Below, in pieces: positions 27,269-38,802 of a stretch of DNA of 64,000 nucleotides. The notes beneath the pieces are model-generated. The model was not told the DNA's origin. It made no database searches and saw nothing but the letters and a program-made list of their open reading frames with translations. The stretch's first letter is position 1. Every line of letters begins with the position of its first letter. The position numbers and the translations under genes are program-made. Source of the DNA: Membranipora membranacea (lineage: Eukaryota > Bryozoa > Gymnolaemata > Cheilostomatida > Membraniporidae); the NCBI GenBank assembly GCA_914767715.1, contig OU612068.1, positions 3,596,001 through 3,660,000 of the forward strand. The letters run 5' to 3'.

Positions 27269-28032
27269 TCTCTATGTTTAGAACCTGCAACATAATCAAG
27301 GATTACGATTAGATAGCCACATCATCTGAAAATTATGTTGATCAGGGATGCTATCAAAAGCTCCAAAACGCTTTCTGTAATCAGATGACTTTGCATGTGC
27401 ACAGCCTTGACCAATTTTAGCAGAAAATCACAATACCTGGATAAGATTGAAGTTTCCTAAGGTGACTTGTCGCTGCCTTCGCCAGAGTCTTCGCAAACTG
27501 CCCAATCTTCAGTTTTTGAGAACAGGTAAGCTGTTTTATCAATTCTAACTAGAGATAATATGGCAAAGTTGAGTTCACATTTCACTAGTCTTGGAGCCTG
27601 TAATAACAACACTTTCAAGTGCAAAGTTTTAACTTACATTGATTGGTTTTGTACAAAAGCTCTGAGTGCTCCATTAATTCCCAATTATAAATTTAAACAG
27701 TGTTCTGTTCGATACAATCAAATCATTCAAATGTCACAGTATTTTGTTCAATGCAATCAGGTGATTCAAATTTCAAATTATTTTGTTCAATAAAACCAGA
27801 TGATTTTTATGTCACAGCAATGAAGGGGGAAAGGGCCCCCCCCCCCCCGTATGTATTATATAATGGTATATTTCAGCAAGGTTATTGTGACCTGGCTTGG
27901 AAAATGAAGAATTCATACCCAATATTTTTTTGAAGCATTATGCCAAACGATCCTTCAAATCATTGTATTTAACAGCGTGTAACCTTGGATATTCCTAAAA
28001 AACCGCTGCTCGGTTTGATTCCAAGTGCAAAT
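27269..28032. other. Upstream flank of RING paralogue 1
   Basis: This stretch holds the acceptor of a likely 5' UTR intron just before 27268, a 39-bp triple repeat (listed separately) and a C-run near 27838-27848. No coding exon is seen. Confidence 0.4.
27703..27819 (+). repeat. Three degenerate tandem copies of a 39-bp unit
   Basis: Units at 27703-27741, 27742-27780 and 27781-27819 share the frame TTTTGTTCAATNNAATCAG followed by an ATGTCACAG-like end. They are diverged from each other. No function can be inferred. Confidence 0.7.
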
Positions 28033-28040
28033 AGCTATAT

Positions 28041-28389
28041 CAGGGTTGCCCAATGAGTGGCCCTGGGGCCGCATGCGGCCCCCCGTCCCAATTTTATGCG
28101 GCCCCCGACCCGTCTGAGAAAATCGCGTAGTCGCGAAAACAATTTCCACCCCTATATTAATTACTTTCCTCATTTGTACAATAATAAGGGACGCTCTACA
28201 TATAATCACAGTATTTTGGAATTCCCCAACCATTGCATTTGAGTGAGCTCCAATAAATAGATTCCCCACTGCAGAGATGAAAATACTGCACACCCATATT
28301 TGAATGTTTGATTTATGGCGAGGTTGCGGGCCCCCAGGGACTTTGCAATATGTGGATACGGCCCCCTCGATGAACAGGTTGGGCACCTG
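28041..28389. mobile_element. hAT-type non-autonomous DNA transposon (MITE), 349 bp
   Basis: The element starts CAGGGTTGCCCAAT and its other end, read inward, is CAGGTGCCCAACCT, giving terminal inverted repeats of about 12-14 bp with small differences. It is flanked by a perfect 8-bp direct duplication, AGCTATAT, at 28033-28040 and 28390-28397. Eight bases is the target-site size of hAT transposons. The interior has GC-rich blocks with TGCGGCCCCC motifs near both ends, a feature I associate with some animal hAT families. No transposase is encoded. Confidence 0.85.
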
Positions 28390-28478
28390 AGCTATATGGT
28401 AACATGGCCTTCGAGATGAGACAGTGTAGCGTGCAGGTACATTCATCTACATATTCAAAATGTTCAGTACCATAATTA

Positions 28479-28841
28479 CTAATATTTCTATATCATTTTT
28501 GCTCAATCAAAATAAGTGATGAGTTAGACAGAATATAGTCAAATATGTCAAATATGCGTTTTTAGCTCTTCCTAGTGGCTTGAAACGCTCTCAGAGCATC
28601 AGCGGCCGGGTTCTATCCCGGACCCTGTTGGGGGATCACACTGTCCTCAAACCCCCAGGAGGATCGCTCTGGTACTTCACACCCTCGGATCATTGCGATG
28701 ACGTGCAGTATCGCTCTAAATTGAACTCTCCCACTTTTGAATTTAGATTACTTGACAAGTATGATATGCTCTTTTACTAATATTTCTATGTCATTTTTGT
28801 TCAATCAAAATGAGTGATGAGTTAGACAGAATATAGACAAA
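28479..28841 (+). repeat. About 60-bp direct repeats flanking a tRNA-SINE-like insert
   Basis: The segments 28479-28541 and 28778-28841 are nearly identical (TAATATTTCTATNTCATTTT, then a TGAGTTAGACAGAATATAG end). Between them, 28566-28625 resembles a tRNA-derived SINE head: an A-box-like AGTGGCTTGAAACGC and a T-arm-like CCGGGTTCTATCCCGG. The flanking repeats are far longer than usual SINE target duplications, so this may be an insertion into an older duplicated repeat. The SINE call is tentative. Confidence 0.5.
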
Positions 28842-31800
28842 ACTGTTACCTGTGCTGCAGAAGATTGCTGCTGCTATTCTCTATCAAATTCTATAAAATC
28901 TATAAAATTATCTGTCTCAAAGGGAGATTACTCCGAAAAACACATGCATCATTGCTTTTTCTACCACAGTGAGATGTCGTTGGTCACAGTATTTATTGAG
29001 GACACTTTTTGATAGGCTATTCACTACACAGTGTCCAGTTAAGTAAGTCTAGTGTTGTGAGTTTTGTCCATAGAGTTATTATATATATATAATAACTCTA
29101 TGGTTTTGTCTATGTTTATGGGTATCATTATTTTGCTCTTTCAGTTTCCTGTTTATCCATGCTTGACTCATGTACTAAACTGTCTTATGTCAAAAGCTTT
29201 ATCCGATAAATCTTACTACTTTAAAAATTTCCAGATCTATCTCCTGCGATGTCACGAGTGCACGGCTTTCATATCGGATAAGGTCCTTTTATCTTACAAT
29301 TTCATCGGTTGGCCATGAATTTTTTGTTAGGCATTCATAACAACAGAATCGTACATATGAAGGCAACTTTACATCTTTTGATATCATGACTCGATTGATG
29401 ATGGACATTATTTTCACATCTATTTTAATATCAGGGTTATATTCGACCAGCTCATCCTCCACATTGAAACCCACAACAACCTGGACCCGCAGATCCTGTT
29501 GGAGCGCATCTGGACGGGATTTTTTGGTTAATGCTTTGGAAACAGAGAGAACCTACTCCCGTCTCAGACTTTTTTGGTTGATATATTTTGTTTTTAAATG
29601 GCTGTGCAATTTAGTTCATAATTAAAAAAAAAGATCTTATGTCAAATAGCCATGCCAATCATGAGCCTCTTGAAATAACATTAAACAATACATAATCTGG
29701 TTTTCAAAATATACCTTGACAATTTCAAATAAATTCAGCTTGACACTGTTTCTAAGGAGTTGCCCGCTTCCTCAACAGGAAGGGGTTACTCCTAACAGTA
29801 ACAGTGGGGTTACTGTTCTGCTTGGGTGTTTGGCCCCTATTGGTTCAAAAATATCTGACAAGCTTAATGATTTATTGTATCAATATACAATTATCCATAG
29901 AATTCAAGAATATATCATAGATTTAAATAGTGGACTGACAGTGAAATTTTGATATATCACCTTTTCAGTTTCACAGGAACTACTTGACCCATCTCAAAAA
30001 TTCCTTCCTGACACGTTGCTAGTAGTCTGACTTAAGTAAACTGTTGAAAATTTTTTTAAAACGCATGTTTCTAACATTGATCAACACTGATCAATTGTAC
30101 ATTAACTGAAATACATTGAAAACATTGAGGCAGCTACGGGCAAAATGATGCAGTAAATTATGTTATGCAAAAGCGTGATAAAAATCTATGTTGTATTACA
30201 TGCAAAGCACATTGTGTACAAAAATGGATCACCTATTTGGGTGATTGTTGAGCATTTAGAGAGAAATGTTTATTCTCATAGCTTCTCTACTATTGAATTT
30301 ATCATCAAAAGCCACGATCAAACCTTGAAAATACTCCCTACTTTAATGGAAGCTGGTGAGTATTACATGTTGTTAAACCTATTTTCAGTTTTTTAGAGTG
30401 AGAGTGCTGCTTTAGACCAAATATAGCTAGTTTAGCCTCAAAAGTCCAAATATCTCAAGATGTAAAGCCATAATCCATCAATAGTTGCTTCGATTAACAT
30501 CTAGACAATCTTCTGCTGTTCATCATGCTGACAACAATTTTGATTGACAGCTTACTGAATTTCTCATTTGTGGTATGAACATTTTGTCCTAAATCAGTGA
30601 AAATTTGTGTTATTATCTGTTACAGTAAAAGACCAAATTGGTATATTAAGTTGAAAATTTTAGTTCCTGAATTATTGGGGTCAGAAATGGCCCTATTACT
30701 ATTGCAAAAATCAATTTTAAGACTCGAAGACAGGAGGCCTAAAACCAATTATAGTTTTACTAAAATGTCACTCCTCCAGTTAGTGTGATGCCTCCTCCAT
30801 ATGGTGAAAGCATAAACTTATCGAAAACCTCAGAAACAAGGCATAGAGGGCTCATTTTAAAATTGGCACTTATTGCACCGACGTCAAGTAAATGAGAGGT
30901 TTCAACTATGAAAATAACTACTAGACATGATCACCAATACAGTACTAAAAACTTTTATAAAGCAATATATCACGTTAAATCTAGCATTATTTACACAGAG
31001 TTAGAATGTTTAGAAACACTTACCTTGCAACTGTTGAACCGACTCACAGCAGTCCGTTTGTTTGATTCAGTTTCTGCAGCTCCTATAATATTGAAAAAAG
31101 AGGCATTATAGGTCAACTCAAGCCAGTATGATAAAAGCCTTTTAGTAAGACATTAGGCATAAGCTAGTCTGAGCCCACCCCCTGCCTGTCCGCCGGCCCC
31201 GCACAGCGGGTCAATAAGCCAGCATGCGTTGTGGAAAGGAAAGTGATTATTAATAATAAATTTTTTTTCCAAAGTGCATGCCAGGCTTTTGCCTATCATA
31301 ACATAGAAGATTTATTGATCAAAATGTTAGGTATATTGTTTAAAAAATTTCTATTCTTGTCAGCACAAATTTGAAATATCAACACAATAGGTTTGTTGGT
31401 AATATTGATGTAATAACTGTGTAATGAATACTCGTCAATCAAACGTTTTGTTTTACGCTCATTTTTCGTTTGCTGGATATTTCTTCTTGCGTTTAGACAT
31501 TTGAGCCATGTTTAGTGTTTACACAAAACTAAGATCCTTGTATCAAATACCCTTCAATCACAGTAACATCAGTCAATCTGAATGCATTGCAGAGCATTTG
31601 TTCTCCCAAGTTTTCCGTTATTTTGAGGTCATGTCTAAGTTAAATGGGCTTATTCAAAAAAGAATATTCTTACCGAACGTACTATTGCCTATATATTTAT
31701 ATATACATACTCATATATATACATAGGTGTATGAACACTAATTCTCACTTACTCCATACAAATTGGGAATAGATGTACGCCCTTTTCTATATTCTTTTTC

Positions 31801-33117
31801 TTACTCTCCCTGACCTGGCTCCAGTGACTTTCGTGAGCTATAGCTAACTCTCTTGCGGCATGCATTTTCTTCCTAGAAACAGTTAATATTCCTTCATCAG
31901 TTTGTTTTCTCACTTTGCCTCATGATACGATGATGAATGGCCCCAATTCTGATATTATTTCATATACCCCATATGGCAAAATCTTTGTAGGTTTCCTCCC
32001 AAATAGGGCTGAAATGCCTGAAAACCGCCTCAGATCAACAAATGCCCCCTTGTAGTAACTACAGCGCCCCCTCCCACCTGGACATACAGCTCTAAAACCC
32101 ATAAATACAGCCCTGAAATTATACCTCAATAAAATACAGAACAAACTTCACAGAAAAATTGAATGAGGTCATCAGTATGGTTCGACTGGCAGACCAGAGA
32201 TCTCACCCTATCGACGCATCTACAATGCTATTTGTTAGCCAGCCACCCTCTTTCAGTGAGTCCAGATCTGAATGGTAAATGCCAATTCTGTTTCTGATAC
32301 ATAACCTGCCAACACAAGAAATAAGTATTTAAATATTGAACTGTTGTTTTAGTATATCGTATGTTGAAAACTTGCTAAAAATTTGAGAAAACATACTCGG
32401 CTACGCAATTACCTGTTGTATCTTGAACAACAATATCACAATATCCGCGTGTATACATAGGATGAGACTGTAGATCAAATTACCTTTGAGGTTCTGATGG
32501 GTCTGGTACATCAGAAGTTTCGGGAGATGAAAGATCAATCCTGAAACAAAATAGAAAAATTGGACAATCACAAGTATATCAAAGCATGGCATTTACTTCA
32601 GCCATACTTCTACTCAAGAAAAAGGACAACACAAGATGTTGATTTCTATCTACCTGCATTGACACTAATTTGTATACAACAATTTCTAATTAATTCATTA
32701 ATATTGCTATTGGATGGAACAAATAAGGCTGATCCACTGGTGTATAAAAAGAGTGTTTAGTAGTCATGGAAGCGTTATAAGGTTCTTCATCCTGTTTGGT
32801 GTTGCTGATGGCATAACCATGTTCAGGATTTAGCTTCATCTCTCCGATACTAAAATAAAAAAATCACACTTGTCTATACTCCTGTCACTGTTAACAAGAA
32901 ATCAAGAAGAAGCATTCCAAACAAGCTTGTATAATTCACAAATTATTACTTGATGTATATCTGCCAGGCAGTATCGCTATTTTCTGTTGTCCATGGCTTC
33001 ACAATGCAGGGCACATGGTAGGATATGTATACATGGTAGCAAGATGTGAGCTAACTACCCTCTCTCTATGTGCAACCTGTGTCAAGTGAGCCATAATAAG
33101 TAATACATCAGAGTGTA
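28842..33117. other. Repeat-rich intergenic region, no gene recognised
   Basis: More than 4 kb of AT-rich sequence with short open frames. It includes the small palindrome at 29068-29103 and a possible old coding relic at 29440-29600 with an in-frame stop. The 32160-32240 stretch has tRNA-like wording on the minus strand but a poor B box. None of these is strong enough to name. Confidence 0.35.
29068..29103. repeat. Perfect 36-bp palindrome
   Basis: Two perfectly complementary 18-base halves (CCATAGAGTTATTATATA and its complement) meet without a spacer. GTTTTGTC occurs at both edges (28-base-apart starts 29061 and 29103), overlapping the palindrome ends. It could extrude as a cruciform or be a tiny foldback remnant. 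Confidence 0.85.
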
Positions 33118-33320
33118 GATGAAAAACATTCCACCATTCAGTTTTCACATTTCCTGGGTTCGATTCCCCATTGCTTCCTGGAAAGGATAGCCAGATGTTA
33201 ATTAACCATTTTGTGCAAGTGAAGTGAGCCCACTAGTATAAAATCAGAAGTTAGATGTTGAACGCTACACCACCTGGTTTTCACATTTCTTGAGTTCAAA
33301 TCCCAACGACTTCCTGACTA
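33118..33320 (+). mobile_element. Two adjacent tRNA-SINE-like copies
   Basis: Two related segments of about 70 bp, 33116-33185 and 33249-33318, share the wording TTTTCACATTTCNTGNGTTC and end with CTTCCTG. The first has a near-perfect polymerase III B box, GGGTTCGATTCCCC, and the second a decayed one, GAGTTCAAATCCC. The second also retains GAACGCTACACCACCTGG, as in the anticodon arm region of tRNA-derived SINEs. No complete A box or tail is clear. They are likely fragments of one SINE family. Confidence 0.5.
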
Positions 33321-34119
33321 AAACATCAACTACTATGTACAACTAACAATTGTATATAACAATTAACATTGGGATTGACCAAACAGTGCTGTTTATACCG
33401 GACAGACAGGCTTACTGTGAGATAGAGGAACTATATGAGTTATATCTGTCAAAATCAACTTTTCATGCAAGTTGAATTTGGATCCATATTTGTCTATTAT
33501 GAGACCCCCTCCAAACTTTTGACACTCAGCGCAAACCCCCCCCCCCCCCCTTTAGCCTGAAATCAGTCACTTGACTTTTAAAAAGCCATTTTAACTTATT
33601 GTAGACTGCTAGATTGAGCTGACCAAGATTTAGGTCAAAGACTTAGCCCTGAAGGTTCTGATACTATGCAAATTCAAAAAAATGCAGGCTGCAAAATACT
33701 TACTGTAGCGGTTGGTTTTCTCAGAGTCACTGCTCTCCAGTCAAGTCACGACCACGTTGAGTAAAATATAATGTTAGGTAAAGTTGGATACAATCAAAGC
33801 TCACTTGAATGATTTCACTGCATGTATCATCACACCAGCCTGTACAGGATAACACATAATTGAGACACGACCTGTACTGAGTTTTTTAAGTTACTGCACT
33901 AGCACTTTCAAAGCATCAGTTGCACGCTGTTTCGTAGAGCCGATACATTTTTTTAATCAATAAATTTATTTTACAAGAGAGATCTAGTTCGGATGTTTCA
34001 TAACAAGGTCACATGTTGTAGTTTTTCATCATCGAAATTGCCCTTATTTAACTTAGACGAAAGCTATCAGTCCATATCATAAATCGGACAAAGACAAGCT
34101 AGAATTACAGTTTTCCTTT

Positions 34120-34334
34120 AAAATAAACATTTTGTGAGAATGGATTTTTTAGATTGAAATTGTTTGTGTATTTATGAGTTGGCTTCTCATAGTTAATGAG
34201 GCTTTCCTCACAGCTTGGCTGTCGAAGCAACTCTGAATTCTGATTGGCTGAACATCAGGATATTTAATGTTGGGCAAAGGTCATTAGCTTTCCTTTCCTT
34301 TCTTTGCCTCAGACAAGGTAGCACTGTACTCTCG
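34120..34334 (+). repeat. Split direct repeat A, copy 1
   Basis: About 215 bp beginning AAAATAAACATTTTGT and ending GCACTGTACTCTC. It matches 36076-36289 along its length with scattered substitutions. Just downstream, a 31-bp unit containing CAAGCTTTACAATA is tandemly repeated (34321-34380). Confidence 0.85.
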
Positions 34335-35264
34335 CAAGCTTTACAATATAGCACTGTACTCTCACAAGCTTTACAATACGGCAAGTGTAAGTAAACATTA
34401 CCAATAAGACTGTTCCAATAGCTTGCTTTGTACATGCATATGACTGGGTTCTGTGTCACTCAAATCCTTTATCTGAATTAACAGCTCAAAATTTTCATTA
34501 AGGGAGAGGACTGACACACGAACAGCAAATTTTGACCGCACAGGACTATCAAAATAATATAAGGATATCATAATGGGACCTGCAAACGCATTCTAACCCA
34601 TATCTAAGCATTGTAACTCTCCTCCAGCTGTTTGACCCTGACCAAAACTAATAGGTGCTTCCACCTCCTTATTAAAAAGCGTGGAGACCAACACTTTTAA
34701 TACATGAAGGCCAACCATGGACACATAGACTGGGGATCTGCAATGATGGTTTTTTTATTAGCAGTAACATTGTTGAGGACTTATTAAAATTGAAATTAGT
34801 TGCCGCAATTTGATATAGTTGAATGCCAACTTTGTTAGTGGTTTGGGGATCTGTATTTTGTGTGGATAGCAGTTTTTTAATTTCACAAAGCATGACGATA
34901 TGCTGTATGCCTGGGCAAAAAAATACGCCTGCGGTCATCATTATGATAACAACATTTTTTTCTCTCCAGAAGTCAGTACAAGAGTTTTTCTATAAAAGCT
35001 CGGTTTTTTTTTCAAGAACAAAGTGTTTTGGTTCCTCTCCCTTTGTTTTTGTAAACAAACCACAATCGGCTACTTAGTCTGCCTTACCCCTTGGCCAATA
35101 ATCCATGAACACAATGGGCCTATATTTATAAATTTCTCAAAATTTTCCAATTGAACACAATGCATACAGTCCTTCTCTCAGTTTGAAGGGATACGAGTGG
35201 TCAATTGTGCCATTGAATAAGAAGACTCTAGGAACCTGGTTACTTTCCAGTGTGACATTGGTTT

Positions 35265-35675
35265 TTGACACCTTCGTCACCTTCCCATCAGTTGCGCAGA
35301 AAAAATATAGTTGTATCCTCAAAATTTTCGATCATACATTTAAAATTTTTTAAACATCCCAGCATCCATGTATCAGTGAAAGTCTACGCCTTTAATGAAA
35401 AGGCCATCTGCCCCGTTCGAAATTTGAAGGGGTACCTTAAAAACATGCATTGAATTCAGAGGACCTGTTATTTGATTTGTCTGCCTCCACCTTCGCAAAT
35501 TATCTACGGCGGCGCCTTTTGCATTGTGGAGCCACTGAGCATTACGCCCCATGGCTTTCGACGTGGTGGTGCTAGTTTCTATTCCTTGATTGGCATGGCT
35601 GATGCAACCCTTTGTGCCAAAGGATGCTGGAAATCAACTGTTTTTTTACATTATGTGAAGCCAAATGTAAACTAA
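35265..35675 (+). pseudogene. Tyrosine recombinase fragment of the Ngaro-like element
   Basis: The C-terminal catalytic part is readable at 35472-35675: PHGFRRGGASF gives the His-x-x-Arg box, GCWKS supplies the Trp position and FLHYVKP the nucleophilic Tyr. Upstream in another frame (about 35355-35453), VKVYAFNEKAICPVRNLKGY resembles the preceding part of such recombinases. The two parts are separated by a frame change and stops, so the gene is broken. In an intact element the enzyme would integrate the circular DNA copy. Confidence 0.7.
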
Positions 35676-35787
35676 TACAGATATTGGGGAAAAATCAACG
35701 GCAATTTCTTGAATTTGCAAAACAATTAACAGCCTTAAGATTTTGTGGCGAAATTTTTCCCCTTTGCTGGCCCTTGTATCACGAATT

Positions 35788-36083
35788 ATAGACCGATCAT
35801 CCTCACAATCTGGAGATCTCTGTTTGTGTTTGGAGACTAATCTTGGAGCGTGTGACTAACCATCACCCAATTTTCAAATGGACACAGCTGAGGTGAATCG
35901 GCATTCACCAACCCGTCGGCGTCCTATTCTTCGCCAAAACTTTTATTGCCATGAATGAAATTTGTTCTTTTGTTCTTTATACCTGAAGTCTATTTCACGC
36001 ATTGCGTAAATAAAAGTATAAACCAATTTGTAAAGTTGCAGCTATTTGATTGTGTAGCAATAATTGACATGAGAAAAAATAAA
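35788..36083 (+). repeat. Split direct repeat B, copy 1
   Basis: Begins TAGACCGATCATCCTCACAA and runs for about 295 bp to the join with repeat A copy 2. It matches 36392-36679 with few differences, including a 10-bp TTGTTCTTT duplication present only here. Confidence 0.85.
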
Positions 36084-36289
36084 CATTTTGTAAGAAATAG
36101 ATTTTTTAGATTGAAATTGTTTGTGTATTTATGAGTTGGCTTCTCATGGTTAATGAGGCTTTCCTCACAGCTTGGTTGTTGAAGCAACTCTGAATTCTGA
36201 TTGGCTGAACATCAGGATATTTAATGTCGGCAAAGGTCATTAGCTTTCCTTTCCTTTCTTTGCCTCCGACAAGGTAGCACTGTACTCTC
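36076..36289 (+). repeat. Split direct repeat A, copy 2
   Basis: Second copy of the repeat at 34120-34334, directly following repeat B copy 1. Confidence 0.85.
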
Positions 36290-36391
36290 AAGTTTTTGAA
36301 ACCCTCCATCCCCATCTCCATGTATCACAGGATTACCTGCTACAGTCGAGCACTCAATTTTTCGATTTAGAGACCAACACTTATACGGATT

Positions 36392-36679
36392 TTAGACCGA
36401 TCATCCTCACAATCTGAAGATATCTGTTTGTGTTTGGAGACTAATCTTGGAGCATGTGACTAACCATCACCCAATTTTCAAACGGTTACAGCTGGGGTGA
36501 ATCGGCATTCACCAACCCGTCGGCGTCCTATTCTTCGCCAAAACATTTATTGCCATGAATGAAATTTGTTCTTTATACCTGAAGTCTATTTCACGCATTG
36601 CATAAATAAAAGTATAAACCAATTTGTAAAGTTGTAGCCATTTGATTGTGTAGCAATAACTGACATGAGAAAAAATAAA
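36392..36679 (+). repeat. Split direct repeat B, copy 2
   Basis: Second copy of the repeat at 35788-36083. It marks the right end of the Ngaro-like element. Confidence 0.85.
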
Positions 36680-38802
36680 GTGTTTACATTCTTGACGATT
36701 TGATGGAAGGGGAAGACAAGAACTGCTCAATTACAATATTCAGGTAAACACATGAGACACAAAAGGGGTGGTGGAAGGCTGAGATCTTTGACATTCCCAT
36801 CCCATAATGCATCACGACGAGGTTATGTTCCATTTCAATCATTGGCGTTTCTTGAAAGTTCTACCAGTCATATTTGAAGTTGTTTTGACATGCCAAGAGA
36901 GAAGATAACTCAGGTATGGCATGAGACCTTGATAAAGCTCTGAAAGTTTGATTTGTGATTTATGGTATAAAATGATAATCCCGGTATGAGAGCAATCACA
37001 AGGAAAGTAACACAACCAGAACCTAATCAGCTCACTCTGTGGCAACAGAGAAAAGCTTGTGGCCTATTTTCATCATCTGTGGTGCCGATGTGTTTCACCT
37101 TTGCATCTTTAACACCATATTCAGTCTATCCACTACACTCCCAAAAGTCCCTGTAAGGGCAAGGGTGAGGGCGACCAAGGTTGTTTTCTTACGGTTTGGA
37201 GAAAACTTTCACAAAACCTTTCAGGCGAAAAAGGATTTTCTCTCATTAGTGAGACGTTGTATGCTACTGATGCATGAATCTAAATAGTATACTTTTATAA
37301 AACGCAAACTTATTGCCTGTCTGATTCGAATGAAATATCAAGGCTACATCTTTTGCAGCAAGTTCAGTTACAGTTGACAGTTGCATATACATGAACACGG
37401 CTTAATGTGAACTTTTAATGATTGAAAATCAGCATTGCACGCCTATGTGTTTACGAGGGCTAGTAATTGATTTACAAGCCTCATTCCAAGTGACTAGTCA
37501 GGGAGAAGCAATATTCAGTGGGTGATAATGTTGTAGACTTCGATCAAAATAAATTATGAACCAGATGCAATCGAGAAGTTTTCTTTATCCTTCGATATAC
37601 CCATGCTGTTGTCTAATACAGAAGCTCATTTTCAGTTGGATAATGTTTTGTACATTATATAACAAAAGTTTGATCACCAGATAACCCGTAAGCCGATTGT
37701 CCTCTGTCTTGGCTGTAAACAAGATAGATCTGCTTACAGTATGATGCAGCAGCTCTAGACAGCTTTTCTGTAGCAAGTGTAGGATCCTGACCATTAGACT
37801 GTGATATTTCACCTTGACTTTCGCTACGCTGATATTTATATGCTCTCACATTTTAGGCAAGGGGGAAAACTCCTGCATTGAGATTAGTGATGTATATATA
37901 TTTATATATATCAATGTATATTTATGTATACATTTATATATTATATAGATTTTTATAGTAGCTTAGGGAGACTCAGCTGCATACAATATGTAGATACAGT
38001 TTTATGGCCCTATTTAGACACCATTTCTAGTCACAAGTCTGACGTCAGCGTGACCTCTCAATATTACAACAAAATAGGTAGTCATCACAGGAAGGTAGTC
38101 TGCCCTCTTGTATATAAACATTAATGTGTTCTGTAATGAAAACAAGCAGGCTACCAAAGGAGTTTGTTCAATCTGCAAATCATGCAGTGAGCATCTGCAA
38201 GTAAATTGTGATTCACTCGTTTAGAGAACTTTTATTGATAATTCATAAACGATTAAAATTTCTACCAATTTCTTCTTGGATTGGAAATCAGAGTATCCTG
38301 GACTAGGAAAGTAAAAAAAAATGTAAATTGGGGAAAAAAAATCGGATGCAAATTTCACTACGAAATAAATCACAACGCAGAAAGCAAAAATACAAAAAAG
38401 GAGCGATAATGAATACGTTCAAGTATCAAGCTGCATCAAAACAAAGGAATTACTGGTTTTTGTGCCAGTTTAGTCTGTCATCTCTCTGCTCAATAATATG
38501 AAACCGAAAAAATTAGCTTGTAGTTTGATCTTTGAACCAGTGAGCTGTAACATACCACCGACAGCTCACACATGAAAATAATTCTATTGAAAGGGGACAG
38601 CCTTTTTTCGTCGACAGTCTCCACTGGCGGAGAATATTGCTTGACATGAGGAGTGTCACTCTGAACCTATAGGAGGAGAAAAGTTGAGAGTTCAGAAATC
38701 ATAATCCTTTGGAAGGAAGAATGAAGTAGTTATCCCAGTTCTCGTGTACTCCAAACGATCGGCAGTCAGCTGACTGGCAACGAAATCTCTAAACTTATAG
38801 AT
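36680..38802. other. Intergenic stretch, nothing recognised
   Basis: AT-rich sequence with a TA-rich microsatellite-like tract near 37889-37950. No coding or RNA gene is seen. Confidence 0.4.

Larger units (their letters stand above)
34120..36679 (+). mobile_element. Decayed Ngaro-like (tyrosine-recombinase) retroelement with split direct repeats
   Basis: The order is repeat A1 (34120-34334), an internal region with a tyrosine recombinase fragment, B1 (35788-36083), A2 (36076-36289) and B2 (36392-36679). Each A and B pair is a direct repeat of more than 90 percent identity by eye. The A1-ORFs-B1-A2-B2 plan is the layout known for Ngaro-type elements of the DIRS order. A and B meet directly at the B1-A2 join. 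A spacer of about 100 bp separates A2 and B2. Reverse transcriptase and gag are not visible, and the interior of about 1.45 kb is too short for them, so this is a deletion derivative. The right end of the element is taken as the end of B2. Confidence 0.65.

Noticed and set aside
29386-29625. Possible old coding relic (FDQLILHIETHNNLDPQ) ending in an in-frame stop
   Set aside because: Too short to assign. It may be a transposon fragment but no motif confirms it.
32160-32240. Possible reverse-strand tRNA-derived SINE
   Set aside because: The A-box-like part is acceptable but the B box is not. There is not enough to call it.
35137-35322. Minus-strand open frame within the Ngaro-like element
   Set aside because: It runs opposite to the recombinase and has no family match, so it is treated as a shadow frame.
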